DNA of 64,000 bases from Pseudomonas sp. QS1027 (GTDB taxonomy: Bacteria; Pseudomonadota; Gammaproteobacteria; Pseudomonadales; Pseudomonadaceae). Under the pieces are notes generated by a model that was given only the letters and a program-made list of their open reading frames with translations, was not told the origin of the DNA and ran no database searches. Where the stretch lies: assembly GCF_002814235.1 (NCBI RefSeq), contig NZ_PHSU01000015.1, positions 124,001 through 188,000 of the forward strand, read 5' to 3'. The translations under genes were made by a program, and so were the position numbers. Position 1 is the stretch's first letter; each line of letters starts with the position of its first letter. Below are positions 26,887 through 36,132 of this stretch, one piece after another.

Positions 26887-28097
26887 GTTTCAACATCATC
26901 AAGCCCTATCCGTCGCCGATTATCAGCGGGCATGGCATTGACGTCGATTTCCCGATGCTGGCCGGCGCCTTGGGCCTGTTGGGCCTGGGCCTGGTGATGA
27001 TCACCTCGGCGTCGTCGGAAGTCGCCGCCGTGCAGTCGGGCAACGCGCTGTACCACATGATTCGCCACCTGATCTACATGGTCATCGGCCTGGGTGCCTG
27101 CATCGCCACCATGATGGTGCCGATCGCCACCTGGCAGCGCATGGGCTTCATGATGCTGGTGGGCGCCTTCGGCTTGCTGGTCATGGTGCTGCTACCGGGC
27201 ATCGGCCGCGAGGTGAACGGTTCGATGCGCTGGATCGGCTTCAGCTTCTTCAACGTGCAGCCCTCGGAAATCGCCAAGGTCTTCGTGGTGATCTACCTCG
27301 CCGGTTACCTGGTACGGCGCCAGAAGGAAGTCCGCGAAAGCTGGATGGGCTTCTTCAAGCCCTTCATCGTGTTGTTGCCGATGGCCGGGCTGTTGCTGAT
27401 GGAACCGGACTTCGGTGCCACCGTGGTGATGATGGGCGCGGCGGCGGCAATGCTGTTCCTCGGCGGGGTCGGGCTGTTGCGCTTCGGCCTGATGGTCATG
27501 CTCGCGGTGGTGGCGGTGGTGGTGCTGATCAAGGCGCAACCCTACCGGATGGCGCGTTTGACCACCTTTACCGACCCCTGGGCCGACCAGTTCGGTTCCG
27601 GCTACCAGCTGACCCAGGCGCTGATCGCCTTCGGGCGCGGCGAATGGCTGGGCGTGGGCCTGGGCAACAGCGTGCAGAAACAGTTCTACCTGCCTGAAGC
27701 GCACACCGACTTCGTGTTCTCCGTCCTGGCCGAAGAGTTGGGGGCGGTGGGTTCGCTGCTCACGGTCGCACTGTTCGTTTTCGTCAGTGTGCGGGCCATG
27801 TACATCGGCCTCTGGGCGGAAAAGGCCAAGCAGTACTTTGCCGCCTATATGGCCTACGGCCTGGCGTTCCTGTGGATCGGTCAGTTCCTGATCAATATCG
27901 GTGTGAACGTCGGCCTGTTGCCGACCAAGGGCCTGACCCTGCCGTTCCTCAGTTACGGCGGCAGTTCGTTGGTGATCTGCTGTGCCCAGCTCGGCTTGTT
28001 GCTGCGTATCGAGTGGGAGAGTCGAACCCATCTGGGCAGTGAAGAGATGGAGTTCGATGAAAGTGACTTCGCCGAGGAGTCACCCCATGGCCGATAA
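26883..28097 (+). CDS. ftsW: Lipid II polymerase FtsW
   Basis: Encodes 404 aa, a SEDS-family protein with ten membrane helices. Conserved regions are SFFNVQPSEIAKV, FGATVVM, the large loop YRMARLTTFTDPWADQFGSGYQLTQALIAFGRG and PFLSYGGSS near the C-terminus. It polymerises septal glycan strands in complex with FtsI. The long family of N-terminal residues (MSFNIIKPYPSPI) is typical of pseudomonads. It overlaps murD by 4 bases and murG by 11. Confidence 0.97.
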   Translation: MSFNIIKPYPSPIISGHGIDVDFPMLAGALGLLGLGLVMITSASSEVAAVQSGNALYHMIRHLIYMVIGLGACIATMMVPIATWQRMGFMMLVGAFGLLVMVLLPGIGREVNGSMRWIGFSFFNVQPSEIAKVFVVIYLAGYLVRRQKEVRESWMGFFKPFIVLLPMAGLLLMEPDFGATVVMMGAAAAMLFLGGVGLLRFGLMVMLAVVAVVVLIKAQPYRMARLTTFTDPWADQFGSGYQLTQALIAFGRGEWLGVGLGNSVQKQFYLPEAHTDFVFSVLAEELGAVGSLLTVALFVFVSVRAMYIGLWAEKAKQYFAAYMAYGLAFLWIGQFLINIGVNVGLLPTKGLTLPFLSYGGSSLVICCAQLGLLLRIEWESRTHLGSEEMEFDESDFAEESPHGR

Positions 28098-29157
28098 AGT
28101 GCTGATCATGGCCGGCGGCACCGGCGGGCACGTGTTCCCGGCGCTGGCCTGCGCGCGGGAATTCCAGGCGCGCGGCTACGAGGTGCACTGGTTGGGCACG
28201 CCGCGGGGTATCGAGAACGAACTGGTGCCAGGCGCCGGCCTGCCGTTGCACCTGATCCAGGTCACGGGCCTGCGGGGCAAGGGCAAGCTGTCGTTGCTCA
28301 AGGCACCGTTCGTCCTGCTCAAGGCTGTATGGCAGGCACGCAAGGTCATGCGTGAACTGAAGCCGGTCTGTGTGCTGGGCTTTGGCGGTTACGTGACCGG
28401 CCCCGGTGGCGTCGCCGCGCGGATGGCCGGTATTCCGGTGATCGTTCATGAACAGAACGCCGTGGCGGGTACCGCCAATCGGCTGCTGGTGCCCTTGGCG
28501 ACCCGGGTCTGCGAAGCTTTCCCGAATACCTTCGGCGCCTCGGGCAAACGTCGGACCACCGGTAACCCGGTGCGCACCGAACTGTTCCTGGAAACCCCGC
28601 GCCAGGACCTCGCCGGACGCCGCGCGCGCCTGCTGATCCTGGGTGGCAGCCTGGGTGCCGAACCGTTGAACAAGCTGTTGCCCGAAGCCCTGGCGCAAGT
28701 GCCGGCCGAGTACCGCCCGGAAGTGTTTCATCAGGCCGGACGCAATCACGACGAAATCACCGCCGAACGCTACCAGGCGGTCGGCGTCGAGGCGCAAGTG
28801 GCGCCCTTTATCAAAGACATGGCCCAAGCCTATGGCTGGGCCGACCTGGTGGTCTGCCGTGCCGGCGCCTTGACCGTCAGTGAACTGGCCGCCGCCGGTC
28901 TGCCCTCGTTGCTGGTGCCCTTGCCCCATGCGATCGACGATCACCAGACCCGCAATGCCGAATATCTGGCCGGGGAGGGCGCTGCCTTCCTGCTGCCGCA
29001 AAGAACGACTGGCGCCGCCGACCTGGCGGCTCGCCTGACAGAGGTTTTGATGCAACCGGAACGACTGAACAGCATGGCGCGCACTGCCCGCCGCCTGGCC
29101 AAGCCAGATGCCACCCGCACCGTGGTCGAAATCTGCCTGGAGGTGGCCCATGGTTGA
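28087..29157 (+). CDS. murG: UDP-GlcNAc:lipid I N-acetylglucosaminyltransferase
   Basis: Encodes 356 aa of the GT-B fold: glycine-rich loop IMAGGTGGHVFPALA at the start, GFGGYVTGPGG, HEQNAVAGTANR and the donor-binding region GALTVSELAAAGLPSLLVPLPHAIDDHQ. It converts lipid I to lipid II at the inner face of the membrane. It starts at MADKVLIMAGG inside the end of ftsW, and its last 8 bases overlap murC. Confidence 0.97.
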   Translation: MADKVLIMAGGTGGHVFPALACAREFQARGYEVHWLGTPRGIENELVPGAGLPLHLIQVTGLRGKGKLSLLKAPFVLLKAVWQARKVMRELKPVCVLGFGGYVTGPGGVAARMAGIPVIVHEQNAVAGTANRLLVPLATRVCEAFPNTFGASGKRRTTGNPVRTELFLETPRQDLAGRRARLLILGGSLGAEPLNKLLPEALAQVPAEYRPEVFHQAGRNHDEITAERYQAVGVEAQVAPFIKDMAQAYGWADLVVCRAGALTVSELAAAGLPSLLVPLPHAIDDHQTRNAEYLAGEGAAFLLPQRTTGAADLAARLTEVLMQPERLNSMARTARRLAKPDATRTVVEICLEVAHG

Positions 29158-30604
29158 GAATCAGAAAGCCATGCCGCAACCGGAAATGCGCCGTATCCGT
29201 CGTATCCACTTCGTCGGTATCGGCGGCGTGGGCATGTGCGGGATTGCCGAAGTGTTGTTGAACCTGGGCTATGAAGTGTCCGGTTCCGACCTGAAAACCT
29301 CGCCGGTGACCGAACGTCTCGAGTCCTTTGGTGCCCACATCTTTATCGGCCATCGTGCCGAGAACGCCGCCGAGGCCGATGTGCTGGTGGTGTCGAGTGC
29401 CGTGAACAAATCCAACCCGGAAGTCGCCACCGCCCTGGAGCGACGCATTCCGGTGGTGCCGCGCGCCGAGATGCTGGCCGAGCTGATGCGTTATCGCCAC
29501 GGTATCGCCGTCGCCGGTACCCATGGCAAGACCACCACCACCAGCCTGATCGCCTCGGTGTTCGCCGCCGGTGGCCTCGATCCGACCTTTGTCATCGGTG
29601 GCCGGCTGAATGCCGCCGGCACCAATGCCCAGCTCGGCACCAGCCGTTACCTGATCGCCGAAGCCGATGAAAGCGACGCCAGCTTCCTGCACCTGCAACC
29701 GCTGGTCGCCGTGGTCACCAACATCGACGCCGACCACATGGACACTTACGAAGGCGACTTCAACAAACTGAAGAAGACCTTCGTCGAGTTCCTCCACAAC
29801 CTGCCGTTCTACGGCCTGGCCGTGGTCTGCCTGGACGATCCGGTGGTCCGCGAGATCCTCCCGCAGATCGCCCGTCCGACCGTGACCTACGGGGTCCACG
29901 AAGACGCCGACGTGCGCGCGATCAATATTCGCCAAGCCGGCATGCAGACCCACTTCACCGTGCTGCGCCGCGACCGCGAGCCGCTGAACGTGTCGGTGAA
30001 CATGCCCGGCAACCATAACGTGCTCAATTCCCTGGCAACCATCGCCATCGCCACCGACGAGGGCATCAGCGATGAAGCCATCGTCCAGGGGCTGTCGGGC
30101 TTCCAGGGCGTCGGCCGGCGCTTCCAGGTCTACGGCGAACTGCCGGTGGACGGCGGCAGCGTGATGCTGGTGGACGACTACGGTCACCACCCGACCGAAG
30201 TCGCGGCGGTGATCAAGGCTGTCCGCGGTGGCTGGCCGGAGCGCCGCCTGGTGATGGTCTACCAGCCGCACCGCTACACCCGCACCCGCGACCTGTACGA
30301 CGATTTCGTCCAGGTGCTGGCCGACGCCAATGTCCTGCTGTTGATGGAAGTCTATCCGGCCGGCGAGGAAGCGATTCCGGGCGCGGACAGCCGCCAGCTG
30401 TGCCGCAGCATTCGTCAGCGCGGCCAGCTCGACCCGATCTATATCGAGCGTGGTGTCGAGCTGGCTCCGCTGGTCAAGCCGCTGTTGCTGCCCGGTGACA
30501 TCCTGCTCTGCCAGGGGGCCGGCGATATCGGTGGCCTTGCCCCGCAATTGCTCAAGAGCCCGCTGTTCGCCACTGCCGTAGCCAGCCAGGAGAAGTCGAA
30601 ATGA
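29150..30604 (+). CDS. murC: UDP-MurNAc:L-alanine ligase
   Basis: Encodes 484 aa: N-domain with IHFVGIGGVGMCGIAEVL, P-loop AGTHGKTTTTSL, ADESDASFLHL and C-domain VDDYGHHPTEV plus YQPHRYTRTRDL. It starts the peptide stem by joining L-Ala to UDP-MurNAc. The start at 29150 overlaps murG, and the stop overlaps ddlB by 4 bases. Confidence 0.97.
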   Translation: MVENQKAMPQPEMRRIRRIHFVGIGGVGMCGIAEVLLNLGYEVSGSDLKTSPVTERLESFGAHIFIGHRAENAAEADVLVVSSAVNKSNPEVATALERRIPVVPRAEMLAELMRYRHGIAVAGTHGKTTTTSLIASVFAAGGLDPTFVIGGRLNAAGTNAQLGTSRYLIAEADESDASFLHLQPLVAVVTNIDADHMDTYEGDFNKLKKTFVEFLHNLPFYGLAVVCLDDPVVREILPQIARPTVTYGVHEDADVRAINIRQAGMQTHFTVLRRDREPLNVSVNMPGNHNVLNSLATIAIATDEGISDEAIVQGLSGFQGVGRRFQVYGELPVDGGSVMLVDDYGHHPTEVAAVIKAVRGGWPERRLVMVYQPHRYTRTRDLYDDFVQVLADANVLLLMEVYPAGEEAIPGADSRQLCRSIRQRGQLDPIYIERGVELAPLVKPLLLPGDILLCQGAGDIGGLAPQLLKSPLFATAVASQEKSK

Positions 30605-31557
30605 CCGCTGCCTACGCCAACCTGTTCTCGACCGCCCCGCCGAAATCCTTCGGCCGCGTCGCCGTGCTGTTCGGCGGCAAGAGCGCCGAGCGCGAGGTCT
30701 CGCTGAAGTCCGGCAACGCGGTGCTCGAAGCGCTGCAAAGCGCCGGTGTCGATGCTTTCGGTATCGATGTGGGCGACGATTTCCTGCAACGCCTGCTCAA
30801 TGAAAAGATCGACCGCGCCTTTATCATCCTGCACGGTCGCGGCGGTGAAGACGGCAGCATGCAAGGCCTGCTCGAATGCCTGGGGATTCCCTACACCGGC
30901 AGCGGCATCCTCGCCTCGGCGCTGGCCATGGACAAGCTGCGGACCAAGCAGGTCTGGCACAGCCTGGGGATTCCGACACCGCGTCACGCCGTGTTGAGTT
31001 CCGCGGCCGACTGTATTTCAGCCGGCGCGGAACTGGGGTTCCCTTTGATCGTCAAACCTGCTCATGAAGGCTCCAGTATTGGGATGGCCAAAGTGACCTG
31101 TGCCGACGATCTGATCGCCGCCTGGAAAGCCGCCGCCGCCTACGATTCGCAAGTATTGGTCGAACAATGGATTCAAGGTCCGGAGTTCACCATCGCCACC
31201 CTGCGCGACCAGATCCTGCCGCCGATTGCCCTCGGCACCCCGCATTCGTTCTATGACTACGACGCCAAGTACCTGGCGTCCGATACCCAGTATCGGATTC
31301 CCTGCGGCCTCGATAGCACCAAGGAAAAAGAATTGATGGACCTCACGGCCAAGGCCTGCGAGGCGCTCGGTATCGCCGGTTGGGGCCGGGCCGACGTGAT
31401 GCAGGACGCCGACGGGCAGTTCTGGTTCCTGGAAGTCAACACCGCGCCGGGCATGACTGACCACAGTCTGGTCCCCATGGCCGCGCGGGCCGCCGGCCTG
31501 GACTTCCAGCAGTTGGTGCTGGCGATCCTGGCGGCCAGTGTAGAGGCGCGAGGTTAA
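30601..31557 (+). CDS. ddlB: D-alanine:D-alanine ligase
   Basis: Encodes 318 aa, an ATP-grasp enzyme. Visible motifs are VLFGGKSAEREVSLKSG, LHGRGGEDGSMQG, PLIVKPAHEGSSIGM and WFLEVNTAPGMTDHSLVPMAA. It makes the D-Ala-D-Ala used by MurF, encoded about 6 kb upstream. Position between murC and ftsQ identifies it as the dcw-linked DdlB copy. Confidence 0.97.
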   Translation: MTAAYANLFSTAPPKSFGRVAVLFGGKSAEREVSLKSGNAVLEALQSAGVDAFGIDVGDDFLQRLLNEKIDRAFIILHGRGGEDGSMQGLLECLGIPYTGSGILASALAMDKLRTKQVWHSLGIPTPRHAVLSSAADCISAGAELGFPLIVKPAHEGSSIGMAKVTCADDLIAAWKAAAAYDSQVLVEQWIQGPEFTIATLRDQILPPIALGTPHSFYDYDAKYLASDTQYRIPCGLDSTKEKELMDLTAKACEALGIAGWGRADVMQDADGQFWFLEVNTAPGMTDHSLVPMAARAAGLDFQQLVLAILAASVEARG

Positions 31558-31561
31558 GACC

Positions 31562-32431
31562 ATGCAAGGCGCATCGATTCGTCATCAGTCACCCGCCCCC
31601 GGCCGTAACAAGCCGGTGCCGCGGGGTGCCAGCCGGATGGTGGCTAAAGAGCCGATGTCGGTGCGCCTGCCGAAAGCCAACTTCAGCATTTTCAAGCGCC
31701 TGATGTGGCCGGTGCTGCTGGTGGCCCTGGGTTTCGGCACCTACGAAGGTGCCCAGCGCCTGTTGCCCTATGCCGATCGGCCGATCAGCAAGATCAACGT
31801 GCAGGGCGACCTGAGCTACATCAGCCAGCAGGCGGTGCAGCAGCGGATCGCGCCGTACGTCGCGTCGAGCTTCTTCACCATCGACCTGGCGAGCATGCGC
31901 GCGGAGCTTGAGACCATGCCGTGGATCGCCCACGCCGAGGTCCGGCGTGTGTGGCCGGACCAGGTGGTGATCCGCCTGGAAGAGCAATTGCCGGTGGCCC
32001 GCTGGGGCGATGGGGCGCTGTTGAACAACCAGGGCCAGGCGTTCGCGCCACGGGAACTGGCGAACTACGAGCATCTACCGCAGCTGTTCGGTCCCCAACG
32101 GGCCCAGCAGCAGGTGATGCAGCAGTATCAGGTGTTGAGTCAGATGCTGCGCCCGCTGGGTTTCTCGATTGCCCGGCTGGAGCTGCGTGAACGTGGCAGC
32201 TGGTTTCTGACCACCGGCGCGGGCAGCGCGGGGCCGGGAATCGAGCTGTTGTTGGGCCGCGACCATCTGGTCGAGAAGATGCGCCGTTTTATTGCCATTT
32301 ATGAAAAAACGCTGAAAGAACAGATTACGAACATTGCCAGCATCGATCTGCGTTATTCCAACGGCCTGGCCGTCGGATGGCGGGAACCTGTGGCACCCGT
32401 GACGGCCAAACCCGCCGTTGCGAAGAATTAA
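31562..32431 (+). CDS. ftsQ: Cell division protein FtsQ
   Basis: Encodes 289 aa: basic cytoplasmic tail (1-48), one membrane helix (about 49-68), a POTRA domain (ISKINVQGDLSYISQQAVQQRIAPYV; MPWIAHAEVRRVWPDQVVIRLEEQLPVARWG) and the beta domain. FtsQ scaffolds FtsL/FtsB at the septum. The first ATG is used; internal Met codons at residues 26 and 32 would shorten only the cytoplasmic tail. Confidence 0.95.
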   Translation: MQGASIRHQSPAPGRNKPVPRGASRMVAKEPMSVRLPKANFSIFKRLMWPVLLVALGFGTYEGAQRLLPYADRPISKINVQGDLSYISQQAVQQRIAPYVASSFFTIDLASMRAELETMPWIAHAEVRRVWPDQVVIRLEEQLPVARWGDGALLNNQGQAFAPRELANYEHLPQLFGPQRAQQQVMQQYQVLSQMLRPLGFSIARLELRERGSWFLTTGAGSAGPGIELLLGRDHLVEKMRRFIAIYEKTLKEQITNIASIDLRYSNGLAVGWREPVAPVTAKPAVAKN

Positions 32432-32445
32432 GAAGAGGCAGGACC

Positions 32446-33711
32446 ATGGCAAACGTGCAAAGCGGCAAAATGATCGTCGGGCTGGATATCGGTACCTCCA
32501 AGGTGGTGGCGCTGGTGGGCGAGGTCGCGGCCGATGGCACGCTGGAAATCGTCGGTATCGGCACCCACCCTTCCCGTGGCCTGAAGAAGGGCGTGGTGGT
32601 GAATATCGAGTCCACCGTGCAATCGATCCAGCGCGCGGTAGAAGAAGCGCAACTGATGGCCGGTTGCCGGATCCACTCGGCGTTCGTCGGCGTGGCGGGT
32701 AATCACATCCGCAGCCTGAACTCCCACGGTATCGTCGCGATCCGCGACCGCGAAGTCAGTGCGGCGGACCTCGAGCGCGTGCTCGATGCGGCCCAGGCCG
32801 TGGCGATCCCGGCGGACCAGCGGGTCCTGCACACCCTGCCGCAGGACTACGTGATCGACAACCAGGAAGGCGTTCGCGAGCCCCTGGGCATGTCCGGCGT
32901 ACGCCTGGAAGCCAAGGTCCACGTGGTCACCTGCGCGGTCAACGCGGCACAGAACATCGAGAAGTGCGTGCGTCGCTGCGGTCTGGAAATCGACGACATC
33001 ATTCTCGAGCAACTGGCCTCGGCGTACTCGGTCCTGACCGACGACGAGAAAGAGCTGGGCGTGTGCCTGGTGGACATCGGCGGCGGCACCACCGACATCG
33101 CGATCTTCACCGAAGGCGCGATCCGTCATACCGCGGTAATCCCGATTGCCGGCGACCAGGTGACCAACGACATCGCCATGGCGTTGCGTACCCCGACCCA
33201 GTACGCCGAAGAGATCAAGATCCGCTACGCCTGTGCCCTGGCGAAACTAGCCGGTGCCGGTGAAACCATCAAGGTGCCGAGCGTCGGCGACCGTCCGCCG
33301 CGCGAACTGTCGCGCCAGGCCCTGGCCGAAGTGGTCGAGCCGCGCTACGACGAACTGTTCACCCTGATCCAGGCCGAGCTGCGTCGCAGCGGCTACGAGG
33401 ACCTGATTCCGGCCGGCATCGTGCTGACCGGCGGTACCTCGAAGATGGAAGGCGCGGTCGAACTGGCCGAAGAGATTTTCCACATGCCGGTGCGCCTGGG
33501 CGTGCCGCACAGCGTCAAAGGGCTGTCGGACGTGGTCCGCAACCCGATCTATTCAACTGGGGTAGGGCTGTTGCTGTACGGGCTGCAAAAGCAGTCGGAC
33601 GGCATTTCCCTGTCCGGCTACAACGGCGGCAACAGAAACGACTATCGCGATGAAGAACAGAAAGCACCTGTGCTGGAGCGCTTGAAGCGTTGGGTTCAGG
33701 GCAACTTTTAA
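32446..33711 (+). CDS. ftsA: Cell division protein FtsA
   Basis: Encodes 421 aa, an actin-like ATPase: phosphate-1 MIVGLDIGTSKVVALVG, the 1C domain, phosphate-2 CLVDIGGGTTDIAIF and adenosine motif VLTGGTSKMEG. The C-terminal amphipathic helix (LERLKRWVQGNF) tethers it to the membrane. It anchors FtsZ filaments and recruits late division proteins. It begins 14 bases after ftsQ, with AGGCAGGACC before the ATG. Confidence 0.97.
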   Translation: MANVQSGKMIVGLDIGTSKVVALVGEVAADGTLEIVGIGTHPSRGLKKGVVVNIESTVQSIQRAVEEAQLMAGCRIHSAFVGVAGNHIRSLNSHGIVAIRDREVSAADLERVLDAAQAVAIPADQRVLHTLPQDYVIDNQEGVREPLGMSGVRLEAKVHVVTCAVNAAQNIEKCVRRCGLEIDDIILEQLASAYSVLTDDEKELGVCLVDIGGGTTDIAIFTEGAIRHTAVIPIAGDQVTNDIAMALRTPTQYAEEIKIRYACALAKLAGAGETIKVPSVGDRPPRELSRQALAEVVEPRYDELFTLIQAELRRSGYEDLIPAGIVLTGGTSKMEGAVELAEEIFHMPVRLGVPHSVKGLSDVVRNPIYSTGVGLLLYGLQKQSDGISLSGYNGGNRNDYRDEEQKAPVLERLKRWVQGNF

Positions 33712-33766
33712 AGTTTCAAAGCAGTAGAAGTAGGCGAAAAAACTAGAGAATGAAAGGAGAGGGAAC

Positions 33767-34960
33767 ATGTTCGAACTCGTAGACAACGTCCCACAAAGTC
33801 CGGTAATCAAGGTTATCGGCGTAGGCGGTGGCGGCGGCAACGCCGTTAACCACATGGTCAAGAGCAACATTGAAGGCGTCGAGTTCATCTGCGCCAACAC
33901 CGATGCCCAGGCCCTGAAAAACATTGGCGCGCGGACTATCCTGCAACTGGGTACCGGCGTGACCAAGGGCCTGGGTGCTGGCGCCAATCCGGAAGTCGGT
34001 CGTCAGGCCGCTCTGGAAGATCGCGAGCGCATCGCCGAAGTGCTGCAAGGCACCAACATGGTGTTCATCACCACCGGCATGGGTGGCGGTACCGGTACCG
34101 GTGCGGCCCCGATCATTGCCGAAGTGGCGAAGGAAATGGGCATCCTCACCGTTGCGGTGGTGACCCGTCCGTTCCCGTTCGAAGGCCGCAAGCGCATGCA
34201 GATCGCCGATGAAGGCATCCGCGCGCTGAGCGAAAGCGTCGACTCGTTGATCACCATTCCCAACGAGAAGCTGCTGACCATCCTGGGCAAGGACGCCAGC
34301 CTGCTGTCGGCTTTCGCCAAGGCTGACGATGTACTCGCCGGTGCCGTTCGCGGTATCTCCGACATCATCAAGCGTCCGGGCATGATCAACGTCGACTTCG
34401 CCGACGTCCGTACCGTGATGAGCGAAATGGGCATGGCGATGATGGGCACTGGCTGCGCCAGCGGTCCTAACCGTGCACGTGAAGCGACCGAGGCGGCGAT
34501 TCGCAACCCGCTGCTGGAAGACGTCAACCTGCAAGGCGCGCGCGGCATCCTGGTGAATATCACCGCCGGTCCTGACCTGTCCCTGGGTGAGTACTCCGAC
34601 GTGGGTAGCATCATCGAAGCCTTCGCGTCCGAGCACGCCATGGTCAAGGTCGGTACCGTTATCGATCCGGACATGCGCGACGAGCTGCACGTGACCGTGG
34701 TCGCCACCGGCCTGGGTGCGCGTATCGAGAAGCCTGTGAAGGTCATCGACAATACGCTGCAAACCAGCCAATCGGCTGCCGCCCAGACGCAAGCCCCGGC
34801 GCGTCATGAGCTGCCATCGGTGAACTACCGTGACCTGGATCGTCCGACCGTCATGCGCAACCAGGCTCAGGCCGGTGCTGCGACTGCCGCGAAGATGAAC
34901 CCGCAGGATGACCTGGACTATCTGGATATCCCGGCTTTCCTGCGTCGCCAGGCCGATTGA
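33767..34960 (+). CDS. ftsZ: Cell division GTPase FtsZ
   Basis: Encodes 397 aa, the tubulin homologue forming the Z ring. The GTP-binding motif GMGGGTGTGAAP is at about 104-115, the catalytic T7 loop NVDFADVRTVM is near 207-217, and the C-terminal conserved peptide DYLDIPAFLRRQAD binds FtsA and ZipA. A strong AAAGGAGAGG ribosome binding site precedes the ATG; the 55-base gap from ftsA is the first sizeable break since mraZ. Confidence 0.98.
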   Translation: MFELVDNVPQSPVIKVIGVGGGGGNAVNHMVKSNIEGVEFICANTDAQALKNIGARTILQLGTGVTKGLGAGANPEVGRQAALEDRERIAEVLQGTNMVFITTGMGGGTGTGAAPIIAEVAKEMGILTVAVVTRPFPFEGRKRMQIADEGIRALSESVDSLITIPNEKLLTILGKDASLLSAFAKADDVLAGAVRGISDIIKRPGMINVDFADVRTVMSEMGMAMMGTGCASGPNRAREATEAAIRNPLLEDVNLQGARGILVNITAGPDLSLGEYSDVGSIIEAFASEHAMVKVGTVIDPDMRDELHVTVVATGLGARIEKPVKVIDNTLQTSQSAAAQTQAPARHELPSVNYRDLDRPTVMRNQAQAGAATAAKMNPQDDLDYLDIPAFLRRQAD

Positions 34961-35072
34961 TGGAATGTATCAGGAGTATTAGGGTGATTGGTGTTCAGCA
35001 AAGGCCTGGTCTGCTATCATCGCCAGCCTTTGTTGATACCTGTTCGCAATTTGCGCTGAAGCGGCCCATGCC

Positions 35073-35984
35073 ATGATTAAACAACGCACCCTGAAAAATA
35101 TTATCCGTGCTACAGGTGTCGGCCTGCACTCCGGCGAGAAGGTCTATCTGACCCTCAAGCCAGCGCCTGTGGACACCGGTATCGTGTTTTGTCGTGCCGA
35201 CCTCGACCCTGTCGTGCAGATCCCTGCTCGCGCGGAAAATGTCGGTGAAACCACGATGTCGACCACGTTGGTCAACGGTGACGTCAAGGTGGACACGGTT
35301 GAGCACTTGCTCTCGGCCATGGCCGGCCTGGGCATCGATAACGCCTACGTCGAGCTCTCCGCGTCCGAAGTCCCGATCATGGATGGTAGCGCTGGACCCT
35401 TCGTATTCCTGATTCAATCTGCCGGCCTGGAAGAACAGGACGCAGCCAAGAAGTTCATCCGCATCCTTCGTGAAGTCTCAGTGGAAGACGGCGACAAGCG
35501 CGCCACTTTCGTGCCTTTCGAAGGTTTCAAGGTGAGCTTTGAGATCGATTTCGATCACCCGGTGTTCCGTGACCGCATCCAGAGTGCCAGCGTGGATTTT
35601 TCCAGCACTTCGTTCGTAAAAGAAGTCAGCCGCGCCCGGACCTTTGGTTTCATGAGTGATATCGAGTACCTGCGCAAGCACAACCTCGCACTCGGCGGTA
35701 GCGTGGAAAACGCCATCGTGGTGGATTCGGACGGTGTACTGAACGAAGACGGCCTTCGTTACGAAGACGAATTCGTCAAACACAAGATCCTCGACGCTAT
35801 CGGTGACCTCTACCTGCTGGGCAATAGCCTGATTGGTGAGTTCAAAGGCTTCAAGTCCGGTCACGCCCTGAACAACCAGCTTCTGCGTAAGCTCATCGAG
35901 CAGAAAGATGCCTGGGAAGTGGTGACCTTCGAAGACGCCAGCACCGCGCCGATCTCTTACATGCGTCCCGTTGCGGCCGTGTAA
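35073..35984 (+). CDS. lpxC: UDP-3-O-acyl-N-acetylglucosamine deacetylase
   Basis: Encodes 303 aa, the committed-step enzyme of lipid A synthesis, a zinc amidase. Zinc-site motifs are VEHLLSAMAGLGIDNAYVE (His78 region) and the late KHKILDAIGDL (His/Asp), with catalytic His in FKSGHALNNQLL. The 112-base gap after ftsZ gives room for its own promoter. It ends the dcw cluster and is followed by a strong terminator. Confidence 0.98.
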   Translation: MIKQRTLKNIIRATGVGLHSGEKVYLTLKPAPVDTGIVFCRADLDPVVQIPARAENVGETTMSTTLVNGDVKVDTVEHLLSAMAGLGIDNAYVELSASEVPIMDGSAGPFVFLIQSAGLEEQDAAKKFIRILREVSVEDGDKRATFVPFEGFKVSFEIDFDHPVFRDRIQSASVDFSSTSFVKEVSRARTFGFMSDIEYLRKHNLALGGSVENAIVVDSDGVLNEDGLRYEDEFVKHKILDAIGDLYLLGNSLIGEFKGFKSGHALNNQLLRKLIEQKDAWEVVTFEDASTAPISYMRPVAAV

Positions 35985-36010
35985 CGACTCTCTCCTTTTG
36001 TTGTATTTGA

Positions 36011-36036
36011 AAGCCGCCCCCCGGGCGGCTTTTTTT
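36011..36036 (+). terminator. Rho-independent terminator after lpxC
   Basis: AAGCCGCCC and GGGCGGCTT pair over a 3-base loop (CCC), followed by a run of seven T residues. Confidence 0.93.
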
Positions 36037-36039
36037 ATG

Positions 36040-36076
36040 CCTGTTCCTGTAGGAACAGGCTTGCTCGCGAAAGCGG
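36040..36076. repeat. REP element, single copy
   Basis: CCTGTTCC-TGTA-GGAACAGG forms a perfect 8-bp hairpin and continues into CTTGCTCGCGAAAGCGG, the typical REP tail. It directly follows the lpxC terminator, at the junction with the accessory region. Confidence 0.65.
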
Positions 36077-36132
36077 TCGGGTAGTCAGTCAGTGCAGGGC
36101 TTGAGCGCCATGCAAGGCTTTTACGCGGCTTG